A stretch of DNA of 64,000 bases, from positions 992,001 to 1,056,000 of the forward strand of contig NZ_QLTT01000002.1 of assembly GCF_003269295.1 (NCBI RefSeq), read 5' to 3'. The notes under the pieces were generated by a model. It was not told where the DNA came from. It searched no databases and worked only from the letters and a program-made list of their open reading frames with translations. Source of the stretch: Lentzea atacamensis (GTDB lineage Bacteria > Actinomycetota > Actinomycetes > Mycobacteriales > Pseudonocardiaceae). The translations under genes and the position numbers were made by a program. Shown piece after piece: positions 1 to 7,539 of the stretch; position 1 is the first letter of the stretch; every line of letters starts with the position of its first letter.

Positions 1-364
1 CCGGCTTCACCAGGTGGGGTGCGATGCGCGTCAGCATCAGCTCGCGCTCGCGCAGTGCCTCCCGGACCAGGCCGAACTCCAGCTGCTCCAGGTACCGCAG
101 GCCGCCGTGGAAGAGCTTGGAGGACCGGCTCGACGTGCCGGACGCCAGGTCACGGGCCTCGACGAGCGCCACCCGCAGCCCTCTGGTGGCCGCGTCCAGT
201 GCGGCGCCGACACCGACCACACCACCGCCGATCACGACGACGTCGAACGTCTCCGCCCCCAGCCGGTGCCACGACTCCTCGCGTTCGGCGGGCCCGAGCC
301 TGCCGGTGATCGGAGGGGCGGCATGGGTTTGCGGTGCTGCAGCTGCGTTCTTGCGCGTGGCCAC
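1..364 (-). CDS. glpD: Glycerol-3-phosphate dehydrogenase, N-terminal part (cut by window edge)
   Basis: FAD-dependent oxidation of glycerol 3-phosphate to dihydroxyacetone phosphate at the membrane, feeding electrons to quinone. Only the first ~121 residues are visible; the rest runs off the left edge. After a ~40-residue Ala/Pro-rich lead comes a Rossmann FAD site (VVVIGGGVVGVGAA), then the GlpD-type stretch SGTSSRSSKLFHGGLRYLEQ. The GTG start at 364 is preceded by AGGGAGG at 373-379, a good ribosome binding site 8 bases away. It diverges from glpF-glpK across a 230-base region, so the three genes probably form one glycerol regulon. Family assignment is firm; the glpD1/glpD2 subtype cannot be judged from this fragment. 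Confidence 0.93.
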   Translation of the reverse strand, partial: MATRKNAAAAPQTHAAPPITGRLGPAEREESWHRLGAETFDVVVIGGGVVGVGAALDAATRGLRVALVEARDLASGTSSRSSKLFHGGLRYLEQLEFGLVREALRERELMLTRIAPHLVKP

Positions 365-594
365 GACGGACGCCTCCCTGTGACGACTCGCGGATCACGT
401 TACCTGCAGGTACCGCGGTTCGCCCATGGGCGCGAGGCCCAGAACCCTATGGCCTGAAAATGGCCTGACCACAGGTAGTTGGCGTAGACAACTGATCAGC
501 GCGGTAATAGCGTCCCAGCACGTTGTGGGCGGGCGGCGCGGCCTGACCTCCTGGGGTGGCGCTCCCTCCTTGCCGCAAACGAGGGAGGTCGACG
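365..594. promoter_or_regulatory. Divergent glpD / glpF-glpK control region
   Basis: 230 bases between divergent glycerol genes. Visible elements: a perfect 12-base palindrome TACCTGCAGGTA at 401-412; a direct repeat TGGCCTGA at 450-457 and 461-468 (11-base period, one helical turn); an inverted repeat AGTTG-7-CAACT at 477-493. A possible glpF promoter is TTGGCG at 479-484 with GGTAAT at 503-508 (18-base spacer), which would put the 477-493 repeat over the -35 box. An IclR-type (GylR-like) or similar regulator is plausible, but no regulator gene is in the window. Promoter boxes are weak. Confidence 0.35.
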
Positions 595-1338
595 ATGAGC
601 GCAGGCTCGATCTTCGTTTGGGAGTTGCTGGGGACCGCGGTCCTCATCCTCCTGGGTACCGGTGTCGTCGCGAACCAGGTGCTCAAGAACACGCTCGGCA
701 ACAGCACGGGGTTCCTGTTCGTCAACGTCGGCTGGGCGTTCGCCGTCTTCACCGGCGCCAGCATCGCCAACCCGAGCGGGGCTCACCTGAACCCGGCCGT
801 GACGCTCGGGCTCGCGATCGCGGACAAGACGCCGTGGGGAGACGTCCCGGTCTACATCCTCGGGCAGATGGTCGGCGCGATCATCGGTGCGATGTTGTGC
901 TGGGCGACGTACAAGCTTCAGTTCGACACGCACGACGAGCCGCAGAACACCCTGGGCATCTTCTCCACCGGCCCGACCGTGCCCAACGCGCCGTGGAACC
1001 TCGTGTCCGAGATCATCGGCACGTTCGTCCTGGTGGCGTGGATCCTGCTGTCCCCGCCCGCGAAGGTCGCGGAGGGAGGGTTGCCTCAGTTCGGCAACTC
1101 GGCGCTCGGGTACGCGGGTGTCGCGTTCGTCGTGCTGGTGATCGGTACGTCGCTCGGTGGCCCGACGGGCTACGCCATCAACCCGGCGCGTGACCTCGGT
1201 CCGCGCATCGCCTACGCGTTCCTCATGCCGATTCGGAACAAGGGCAACGCCAACTGGGGCTACTCGTGGATCCCCGTCGCAGGACCGCTCGTGGGTGGCG
1301 CGCTCGCCGCGCTGCTCTACCTGGTTCTCCCGGTCTGA
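595..1338 (+). CDS. glpF: Glycerol facilitator (aquaglyceroporin)
   Basis: Membrane channel for passive glycerol entry; MIP family, 247 residues. Both pore half-helix signatures are present: NPA at 66-68 in [11 protein letters not shown], and NPAR at 196-199 followed by Asp200, the NPARD form typical of glycerol-conducting rather than water-only channels. Six hydrophobic segments are evident. The ATG at 595 follows GAGGGAGG by 6 bases; an upstream in-frame start at 556 has no ribosome binding site. The gene is followed 13 bases later by glpK, so imported glycerol is trapped at once by phosphorylation. Confidence 0.95.
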   Translation: MSAGSIFVWELLGTAVLILLGTGVVANQVLKNTLGNSTGFLFVNVGWAFAVFTGASIANPSGAHLNPAVTLGLAIADKTPWGDVPVYILGQMVGAIIGAMLCWATYKLQFDTHDEPQNTLGIFSTGPTVPNAPWNLVSEIIGTFVLVAWILLSPPAKVAEGGLPQFGNSALGYAGVAFVVLVIGTSLGGPTGYAINPARDLGPRIAYAFLMPIRNKGNANWGYSWIPVAGPLVGGALAALLYLVLPV

Positions 1339-1351
1339 AAGGACTTCTCGC

Positions 1352-2860
1352 ATGACGCAGTACGTGGCCGCGATCGACCAGGGCACCACGTCGACCCGTT
1401 GCATGATCTTCGACCACTCGGGTCGGGTGGTGTCGGTCGACCAGAAGGAGCACGAGCAGATCTTCCCGAAGGCGGGCTGGGTCGAGCACGACCCGATGGA
1501 GGTCTGGCAGAACACCCGCCAGGTCGCCGCGGGCGCGCTCGCGAAGGCCGATCTGTCCACTTCGGACATCGCAGCGGTCGGCATCACCAACCAGCGCGAG
1601 ACCGCGGTGGTGTGGGACAAGAACACCGGCGAGCCCGTCTACAACGCCATCGTCTGGCAGGACACCCGCACCGACAGGATCGTCAACGAGCTGGGTGCGC
1701 TCGGTGGCGGGCAGGAGCGGTACCGTGCCAAGGTCGGCCTGCCGCTGGCGACCTACTTCTCCGGCCCCAAGGTCCGCTGGATCCTCGACAACGTCGAGGG
1801 CGCACGGGACCGCGCTGAGGCCGGCGACCTGCTGTTCGGCAACATGGACACGTGGGTGCTGTGGAACATGACGGGCGGCACCGACGGCGGCGTGCACGTC
1901 ACCGACCCGACGAACGCGTCGCGCACCATGCTGATGGACCTCGACACGTTGCAGTGGGACGAGACCATCGCCGCCGACATGGGCATCCCGATGTCGATGC
2001 TGCCGGAGATCCGGTCCTCGTCGGAGGTCTACGGTCAGGTGCGCGAACGGGGAGCGCTGGCCGGTGTGCCGATCGCCGGCATCCTCGGCGACCAGCAGGC
2101 CGCGACGTTCGGCCAGGCCTGCCTGTCGCCCGGTGAAGCCAAGAACACCTACGGCACCGGCAACTTCATGCTGCTCAACACCGGCACCGAGAAGGTGATG
2201 AGCGAGAACGGGTTGCTCACCACCATCTGCTACAAGATCGGTGACGCGGCTCCGGTCTACGCGCTGGAGGGTTCGATCGCGGTCACCGGTTCACTGGTGC
2301 AGTGGCTGCGCGACAACCTCGGCATGATCTCCAGCGCGGCCGAGATCGAGGAGCACGCCCGTTCGGTGGAGGACAACGGTGGCGCGTACTTCGTGCCCGC
2401 GTTCTCCGGCCTTTTCGCGCCGTACTGGCGTTCCGACGCCCGTGGGGCGATCGTCGGCCTGACCCGGTTCGTCAACAAGGGCCACCTCGCGCGAGCCGTG
2501 CTGGAGGCGACCGCCTTCCAGACCCGCGAGGTGCTCGACGCGATGAACGCCGACTCCGGCGTGGACCTGACGGCGTTGAAGGTCGACGGCGGCATGGTCG
2601 TGAACGAGCTGCTGATGCAGTTCCAGGCGGACATCCTCGGCGTGCCGGTGATCCGGCCGGTGGTGGCCGAGACCACCGCGCTGGGTGCCGCCTACGCCGC
2701 CGGTCTCGCGGTCGGGTTCTGGAAGTCGGAGGACGACATCCGCGACAACTGGGCCGAGGACAAGAGGTGGGAGCCGCAGATGGACGACGCCCGCCGCGAC
2801 TCCGAGTACGCCAACTGGAAGAAGGCCGTCACCAAGACCTTCGACTGGGTGCAGGACTGA
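1352..2860 (+). CDS. glpK: Glycerol kinase
   Basis: ATP-dependent phosphorylation of glycerol to sn-glycerol 3-phosphate; FGGY kinase family, 502 residues, the usual length. The N-terminal phosphate-binding motif DQGTTSTR starts at residue 9, and the second domain has the glycerol kinase stretches [10 protein letters not shown] and [10 protein letters not shown]. The start ATG at 1352 has AAAGGA upstream. It is the second gene of the glpFK operon, and its product is the substrate of the divergent GlpD. It ends 12 bases before the convergent sortase-like gene, with no room for a separate hairpin terminator. Confidence 0.97.
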   Translation: MTQYVAAIDQGTTSTRCMIFDHSGRVVSVDQKEHEQIFPKAGWVEHDPMEVWQNTRQVAAGALAKADLSTSDIAAVGITNQRETAVVWDKNTGEPVYNAIVWQDTRTDRIVNELGALGGGQERYRAKVGLPLATYFSGPKVRWILDNVEGARDRAEAGDLLFGNMDTWVLWNMTGGTDGGVHVTDPTNASRTMLMDLDTLQWDETIAADMGIPMSMLPEIRSSSEVYGQVRERGALAGVPIAGILGDQQAATFGQACLSPGEAKNTYGTGNFMLLNTGTEKVMSENGLLTTICYKIGDAAPVYALEGSIAVTGSLVQWLRDNLGMISSAAEIEEHARSVEDNGGAYFVPAFSGLFAPYWRSDARGAIVGLTRFVNKGHLARAVLEATAFQTREVLDAMNADSGVDLTALKVDGGMVVNELLMQFQADILGVPVIRPVVAETTALGAAYAAGLAVGFWKSEDDIRDNWAEDKRWEPQMDDARRDSEYANWKKAVTKTFDWVQD

Positions 2861-2872
2861 GTTTGATTGGCG

Positions 2873-3430
2873 CTACTGAGCTGGGGCTGCGTGCACGATC
2901 ACGTTGTCGCGGGTGCCGCACGTGATCAGCCGCAGCCCCTGCTCGTCCGCGTCCCTGGCGACGGCCTCCGCGAAGAAGTCGTCACGGATGATCCGCTCCG
3001 AGCGCGTCACCGTGAACCTGGCCACCGAACCGTCCTTCTTGGACACTTCGACGGTGTCGCCCTGCTGCAGGTCGTTCAGGCGGTAGAAGACGCCCCTGGC
3101 CTTGTTGCTCTCGATGCGCCCGACGATGATCCACTGCTGGGGATGCGTTTGGCGCCAACCGGCCTGCATGCCCTCGTTGGCGGGCGGCATCTCGACGATG
3201 CCCTGCGGGTCGAGGCCGAGCTCGACCAGCGACGACCGCACGCCGATCCGCTCGATCCGCAGCTCCATGGGATCGGATTTGCCGAGCGGCGACACCACCA
3301 CCGGCGGCGCCGCGCTGTCGCTCGTCGCCGCCGTCGGCTTCGGTGCCGGCCCCGATGAGCAGGCCGTGGCCAGCGCCACACACAGCACCGCGATTAAGAC
3401 ACGAGTCCCCACGAACCCATTGACGCACAT
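2873..3430 (-). CDS. Class F-like sortase lipoprotein, probably inactive
   Basis: A 185-residue protein with a lipoprotein signal (lipobox LATAC near residue 21) and a sortase fold like that of the intact copy at 4933-5523. Corresponding stretches are PQQWIIVGRIESNKARGVF here and PAVLLGHVDGNKQPGIF there. The Cys is kept (LRLITCG, Cys171) and so is an Arg (Arg174). The catalytic His position is Arg105, codon CGC at 3116-3118, one base from CAC. The loop between Cys and Arg has 2 residues instead of 11. A transpeptidase needs His, Cys and Arg, so this is probably a non-catalytic relative. Start chosen at ATG 3430, just ahead of the signal peptide, although no clear ribosome binding site is seen. 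Last gene of a four-gene minus-strand module. Confidence 0.8.
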   Translation of the reverse strand: MCVNGFVGTRVLIAVLCVALATACSSGPAPKPTAATSDSAAPPVVVSPLGKSDPMELRIERIGVRSSLVELGLDPQGIVEMPPANEGMQAGWRQTHPQQWIIVGRIESNKARGVFYRLNDLQQGDTVEVSKKDGSVARFTVTRSERIIRDDFFAEAVARDADEQGLRLITCGTRDNVIVHAAPAQ

Positions 3431-3482
3431 CTGGTGGGTTAGTTGCTCGTCCGATCGGGACGGAGCCGAACCGTGATCATTT

Positions 3483-4187
3483 TTAGCGCGCGGTGCCACC
3501 ACCGCCCGTCTCCGGCGCGCCCTTGGGCTTGACGACCGGCTTCGGCTTGGGCTTCGGAGCCGGACCGGCCGCCGGCGGCGTGGTCGTCGGTGGCGTCGTC
3601 GGCGGAGTGCCCTTGATCGTGAACGTCCTGGTGTCGGTGCGCGTGCCGCCCTGACAGTGGAAGGTGGCGGTGTAGGTGCCCGGCGTCGTGATCACCGTGG
3701 TGTCACCGGAGAACCGGCCGAAGTTGCCGCCCCTCGTGAACCTGAGCGGCGCGGCGAATCCCGGCGAGGTGATCTCGGCGCCGTTGCAGCCGGTGTTCAT
3801 GTCTCCGCCGCCGGTCACCATCCCGCCCGGCTCGACCTCGGCCGGGTGGAGGTACCACTGGAGCGGCCTCGGCTCCTCCACGGTGAACGAGGCCGTGTAG
3901 GTGCGGCCCCCGCACGTCGCCGTCACCGGATAGGTGCCGGCGACCGCGACCACGTGGGTGCTTCCCGTGACCCTGGCCGGGCCGTTCGGCTCCAGCTTCA
4001 GCGGTGCGGGGAAGCCGGGGGACGTGGCGACGGCGTCCGCCGCGGCGCAGCCGAGCAGTTCCACGCCGACCACTCCAGCCGCGCGCACGGTGGACGGTGA
4101 GACGGTGAGCCCGTCCTGTGCCAGCGCGGTGGCCGGCAGGAGCGTGAGCACGCTCAGCGCGCTCAGCAGAGCAATTGATCTCTTCAT
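3483..4187 (-). CDS. Secreted Ig-like repeat protein with APETGGG tail, copy 1
   Basis: 234 residues, Sec signal peptide (MKRSIALLSALS... to ALA/QDG, about residue 23). Two similar ~75-residue beta-rich modules follow, each with an SPGF-x-(A/E)-PL motif, a Cys pair and a G(T/S)YxxT strand; then a Pro/Thr linker, a PKPKPKP stretch and the tail GAPETGGGGTAR. The tail resembles an LPxTG/LAxTG sorting motif, but no hydrophobic segment or long basic end follows. It is the paralogue of the gene 21 bases upstream (4209-4919) and lies between two sortase-like genes, so a sortase-related surface role is inferred. The function is unknown. GTAGAAAG/GGGGG precedes the ATG. Confidence 0.75.
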   Translation of the reverse strand: MKRSIALLSALSVLTLLPATALAQDGLTVSPSTVRAAGVVGVELLGCAAADAVATSPGFPAPLKLEPNGPARVTGSTHVVAVAGTYPVTATCGGRTYTASFTVEEPRPLQWYLHPAEVEPGGMVTGGGDMNTGCNGAEITSPGFAAPLRFTRGGNFGRFSGDTTVITTPGTYTATFHCQGGTRTDTRTFTIKGTPPTTPPTTTPPAAGPAPKPKPKPVVKPKGAPETGGGGTAR

Positions 4188-4208
4188 CTTTCTACCCCCT
4201 TGTAGTGG

Positions 4209-4919
4209 TCAGCCCCTCGCCGTGCCGCCGCCGGTTTCCGGCGCGCCCTTGGGCTTGACGATCGGCTTGGGCTTGGGCTTCGGAGCCGGGTTGCCCGCCG
4301 GTGGCGGGGTCGTCGGCGCGCTGGTCGGCGGTGTGCCGAGGATCCGGAACGTCTTCACGCTGCGCTCCGGGCGTTCCGCGCACTGGAAGACCACCTCGTA
4401 CGTGCCCGGCGTGGTGATCACCGTCGTGTCACCGCTCAAGCGGCCGAAGTTCCCGCCGCGCGTGAACTTCAGCGGCGCGGCGAAACCGGGCGACGTGAGC
4501 GGCCCAGTCGCGTAGCAGCCGGTGCTCATGTTCTGTTCCGCGGTGATCGTGCCGCCCGGCTCGACCTCGGCCGGGTGCAGCTGCCAGTGGATCTCCAGCG
4601 GGAGCACGGTGAACTGTGCCGTCAGCGTCTTGCCGTCGCACTGGACGGTCGCGGTGTAGCTGCCCGCTTCGATGGTGGCCCATCCGTTGCCGGACAGGCG
4701 GTTCGCGTCGCCGCTGAGCGTGATCGGCTCTTTGAAGCCCGGTGACGTGACCGTGGAGTACGTCGCGCACGGACCGGTCTCCGCGCGGACGAGGCCGCGG
4801 TTCTTCACGGTGGCGGTCACCTGCAAGGTCGGTTCCTGCTGTTGCGCCACCGCGAGCGGCGCGAACACCACCGCGGCCGACAGCGCGACCGCGATGGCCG
4901 GAGCCCCTCTGCTTCTCAC
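4209..4919 (-). CDS. Secreted Ig-like repeat protein with APETGGG tail, copy 2
   Basis: 236 residues, signal peptide ending near AVA-QQQ (~residue 26). It has the same plan as its downstream neighbour: two SPGF-containing modules, a shared block HPAEVEPGG, a shared block FTRGGNFGR-(L/F)-SGDTTV, a Pro linker, PKPKPKP, and the tail GAPETGGGTARG. Similarity is highest in the second module and tail, which suggests tandem duplication and then drift of the first module. The start is GTG 4919 with GGGGGA seven bases upstream. It lies 13 bases after the intact sortase. No hydrophobic C-terminal anchor is present. Surface attachment is inferred only. Confidence 0.75.
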   Translation of the reverse strand: MRSRGAPAIAVALSAAVVFAPLAVAQQQEPTLQVTATVKNRGLVRAETGPCATYSTVTSPGFKEPITLSGDANRLSGNGWATIEAGSYTATVQCDGKTLTAQFTVLPLEIHWQLHPAEVEPGGTITAEQNMSTGCYATGPLTSPGFAAPLKFTRGGNFGRLSGDTTVITTPGTYEVVFQCAERPERSVKTFRILGTPPTSAPTTPPPAGNPAPKPKPKPIVKPKGAPETGGGTARG

Positions 4920-4932
4920 CTGGCCGTCCCCC

Positions 4933-5523
4933 TCAGATCAGCGTTGCGTAGACGATGATGTTGTCCCGGTAGCTGCGGGCGGACTGGTCGTAGCTGCCCC
5001 CGCAGGTGATCAGCCGCAGCTCGGGTTCGTCGGTCTCGCCGTAGACGGCCTCGGTGGGGAAGCTGGTCTTGGCGATCTGCTCGGTTCTGCGCACGCGGAA
5101 CTTCGCCGTAGTGCCGTCCTTTCTGGACACTTCGACCTCGTCGCCCTCGGCGAGTTCCTTGAGCCGGAAGAAGATTCCCGGCTGCTTGTTGCCGTCGACG
5201 TGGCCCAGCAGCACGGCGGGTCCTGGCTCGCCGGGCGTGCGCGCGAGCTTGTACCAGCCCGCCTGCATCGGCTGCTCGACCGGCGGCACCTCGATCGTCT
5301 CGTCCGGGTTGAGCCCGAGCGGGACGAGCGAGGACTTCGCGCCGATCTTCGGGATGCGCACCTCGGTCGGCTCCGACGGCGGCAGGCCCCTGGCCACCTC
5401 GGCGGTCGGGGTGGTAGTGGTGGTCTGCTGTTGCGTCGGAGCGGTGGGCAGCGTGACGTCAGGCGCCGAGGCGCAGCCGGTGAGCAACGCCAGCGCCGCG
5501 AACATCCCCCAGAACACACGCAT
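4933..5523 (-). CDS. Class F-like sortase lipoprotein (catalytic residues intact)
   Basis: 196 residues: lipobox LLTGC (~residue 17), a Thr/Gln-rich spacer, then a sortase domain. The triad is visible: His108 in LLGHVDGNK, Cys174 in LRLITCGG, Arg186 in YRDNIIVYA. Sortases cut a C-terminal sorting motif through a Cys acyl-enzyme and join it to an envelope amine. The lipid anchor would place the domain outside the membrane. First gene of a four-gene set with two APETGGG-tailed proteins and a degenerate paralogue. The ATG at 5523 lacks a classical ribosome binding site and touches a hairpin (5523-5550). GTG 5517 and ATG 5505, which has GGGGG just upstream, are alternative starts. Confidence 0.87.
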   Translation of the reverse strand: MRVFWGMFAALALLTGCASAPDVTLPTAPTQQQTTTTTPTAEVARGLPPSEPTEVRIPKIGAKSSLVPLGLNPDETIEVPPVEQPMQAGWYKLARTPGEPGPAVLLGHVDGNKQPGIFFRLKELAEGDEVEVSRKDGTTAKFRVRRTEQIAKTSFPTEAVYGETDEPELRLITCGGSYDQSARSYRDNIIVYATLI

Positions 5524-5550
5524 GCCCCGAACACGCGGGTGTCCGGGGCA
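5523..5550 (-). terminator. Hairpin between lpdA and the sortase gene
   Basis: TGCCCCG at 5523-5529 pairs with CGGGGCA at 5544-5550, continued after one mismatch by ACAC/GTGT around a GCGG loop (11 base pairs). It begins 26 bases after the lpdA stop (minus strand) and has no T-run, as is common in actinobacteria. Because its 3' arm includes the A of the sortase ATG, it could instead affect sortase translation. Confidence 0.5.
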
Positions 5551-5575
5551 CGGTTGCCTTGGGGTGGGGCGTTAC

Positions 5576-6979
5576 CTAATCGAGATCGTCGTGCCGCATG
5601 AGCTGGCGGCCGGACTCCGTGATCGAACCGGAGAGCGACGGGTAGACCGAGAAGGTCGTGGCGAGGTGCTCGACGGTCAGCTGGTTCTGCACGGCCAGCG
5701 CGATCGGGAGGATCAGCTCGCTCGCGTTCGGAGCGACGACCACACCGCCGATGACCACACCGGTCGCCGGGCGGCAGAAGAGCTTCACGAAACCGCGGCG
5801 CAGGCCCTCCATCTTGGCGCGGGGGTTCGTGGCGAGCGGCAGCATGATCGTGCGCGCGGGCACCTCGCCCGAGTCGATAGCCTGCTGGCTGATGCCGACG
5901 CTCGCGATCTCGGGGTTGGTGAAGACGTTCGCGGCGACGGTCTTGAGCTTGATCGGGCTGACGCCCTCTCCCAGCGCGTGCCACATCGCGATGCGGCCCT
6001 GCATGGCGGCCACGGACGCGAGCAGCAGCACACCGGTGCAGTCGCCGGCCGCGTAGACGCCGCTGACGTTGGTGCGGCTGACCCGGTCGACGGGGATGTA
6101 CCCGCCGCGGCCGAGCTCGATGCCGATCTTCTCCAGGCCGATGTCGTTGGTGTTGGGCACCGAACCGACGGTCATCAGGGCGTGCGACGCCTCGATCGTG
6201 CGACCGTCTTCCAAGTGGATCATCACGCCGTCGCCGACGTTCTCGACCCGGTCGGCGCGGGCGTGCTTGACGACGGCCGTGCCGCGCTCGGCGAACACGT
6301 CCTCCAGCACCGCGGCCGCGTCGGCGTCCTCGTGGGGGAGCACCCGGTCCCGGCTCGAGACCATCGTCACCTTGACACCCATCTCGGTGTAGGCGGAGGC
6401 GAACTCGACACCGGTCACACCGGAGCCGATGACGGCGAGGTGCTCCGGCAGTTCGGGCAGGTCGTAGATCTGGCGCCAGGTGAGGACGCGCTTGCCGTCC
6501 GGCTCGGCGCCCTGCAGCACCCGCGGCGTGGCGCCCGTTGCGATGAGCACCACATCGGCGTTGAGGAGCTCGTCCTCGCCGTCCGCCTTGGTGGCGATGA
6601 CCTGGTGCTGGGCCAGCCCGCGCGAGTCGTCCGCGAACTTCGCGCGCCCGTTGATCAGTCGCACGCCCTCGCGCTGCAGCCGTGCCCTGACGTCCGCGGA
6701 CTGCGCGAGCGCGAGGCCCTTCACCCGTCCGTGCACCACCGGCAGGTCGACGGCCGCCTGGTCGTTGTTGGTCTGAATCCCCAGCTCACCGGCGTTGCGG
6801 AAGGCGCTGCGGGCCCCCGCCGAGGCGATGAACGTCTTGGACGGCACGCAGTCGTACAACACGCACGCGCCACCGGCCCCGTCGTTCTCCACCACGGTCA
6901 CGTCGGCGCCGTGCTGCGCCGCGACCAGGGCTGCCTCGTAACCTGCGGGTCCGCCGCCCATGATGACGATGCGGGTCAC
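5576..6979 (-). CDS. lpdA: LpdA-type NAD(P)H quinone reductase / dihydrolipoamide dehydrogenase homologue
   Basis: Flavoprotein disulfide reductase family, 467 residues: FAD site (GGGPAGYEAA) at the N terminus, NAD(P) site (VIGSGVTGVEFA) mid-protein, dimerisation domain at the end. The C-terminal catalytic His-Glu of true lipoamide dehydrogenases is replaced (VYPSLSGSITE), as in mycobacterial LpdA, a quinone reductase. Unlike the mycobacterial protein as I remember it, both redox cysteines are present (GGACVLYDCVPSK, a Cys-x4-Cys pair). GTG 6979 is preferred because AAGGGG lies 7 bases upstream; ATG 6985 would sit on top of that site. It is divergent from the GGCT-like gene, a pairing also found in Mycobacterium (from memory). 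Confidence 0.9.
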   Translation of the reverse strand: MTRIVIMGGGPAGYEAALVAAQHGADVTVVENDGAGGACVLYDCVPSKTFIASAGARSAFRNAGELGIQTNNDQAAVDLPVVHGRVKGLALAQSADVRARLQREGVRLINGRAKFADDSRGLAQHQVIATKADGEDELLNADVVLIATGATPRVLQGAEPDGKRVLTWRQIYDLPELPEHLAVIGSGVTGVEFASAYTEMGVKVTMVSSRDRVLPHEDADAAAVLEDVFAERGTAVVKHARADRVENVGDGVMIHLEDGRTIEASHALMTVGSVPNTNDIGLEKIGIELGRGGYIPVDRVSRTNVSGVYAAGDCTGVLLLASVAAMQGRIAMWHALGEGVSPIKLKTVAANVFTNPEIASVGISQQAIDSGEVPARTIMLPLATNPRAKMEGLRRGFVKLFCRPATGVVIGGVVVAPNASELILPIALAVQNQLTVEHLATTFSVYPSLSGSITESGRQLMRHDDLD

Positions 6980-7089
6980 GATCATTCCCCTTCTGCGCGC
7001 TTGCTGGCCGGGCACAACCGTACGCGTTGGCCGAATCGCCCGTGTCGTCAGTACCGAAAGCTGATCGTTGGGTCGCTACGCTGTCGGAC

Positions 7090-7539
7090 GTGCCGCTCTA
7101 TGCCGCGTACGGGTCGAACATGGATCCGAACCAGATGATGGAGCGAGCCCCGTACTCCCCGCTCGCGGGGACCGGCTGGCTCGTCGGTTGGCGTCTGACG
7201 TTCGGTGGCGAGGACCTCGGCTGGGAGGGCGCTCTCGCGACCATCGTCGAGGACCCCGACTCCCAGACGTTCTGCGTGCTCTACGACGTCTCACCGCGCG
7301 ACGAGTCGCGGCTGGACAGGTGGGAGGGCGCGCTCGGGCTCTACAAGAAGATCCGTCTGCGGGTGCAGACCCTGGAGGGATCTGTGGTGGCCTGGCTGTA
7401 CGTGCTGGACGCCTACGAGGGCGGGCTGCCGTCCGCCCGGTACATCGGCGTGGTGGCGGACGCGGCGGAGGCTGCCGGGGCACCGGACGACTACGTGAAC
7501 GACCTGCGGACGCGGCCCTGCCAGGGCATCGGGCCCTGA
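7090..7539 (+). CDS. Gamma-glutamylcyclotransferase-like protein
   Basis: 149 residues of the GGCT/AIG2 fold. The diagnostic N-terminal nucleotide-like loop YAAYGSNMDP is at residues 4-13, followed by GWLVGWRLTFGGEDLGWEGALATI and the conserved late block GGLPSARYI. Family members make 5-oxoproline from gamma-glutamyl peptides or cleave related isopeptide bonds; the substrate here is not known. GTG 7090 is chosen because the YGSN loop normally lies within ten residues of the start. The ATG at 7027 would add an unconserved lead overlapping the lpdA promoter region. It converges tightly on espG (7540), leaving no spacer. Confidence 0.85.
   Translation: MPLYAAYGSNMDPNQMMERAPYSPLAGTGWLVGWRLTFGGEDLGWEGALATIVEDPDSQTFCVLYDVSPRDESRLDRWEGALGLYKKIRLRVQTLEGSVVAWLYVLDAYEGGLPSARYIGVVADAAEAAGAPDDYVNDLRTRPCQGIGP

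Noticed and set aside
5054..7138. 694-codon plus-strand frame opposite lpdA and the sortase gene
   Set aside because: Arg/His/Val-rich low-complexity translation without motifs; the minus strand has clear lpdA and sortase genes.
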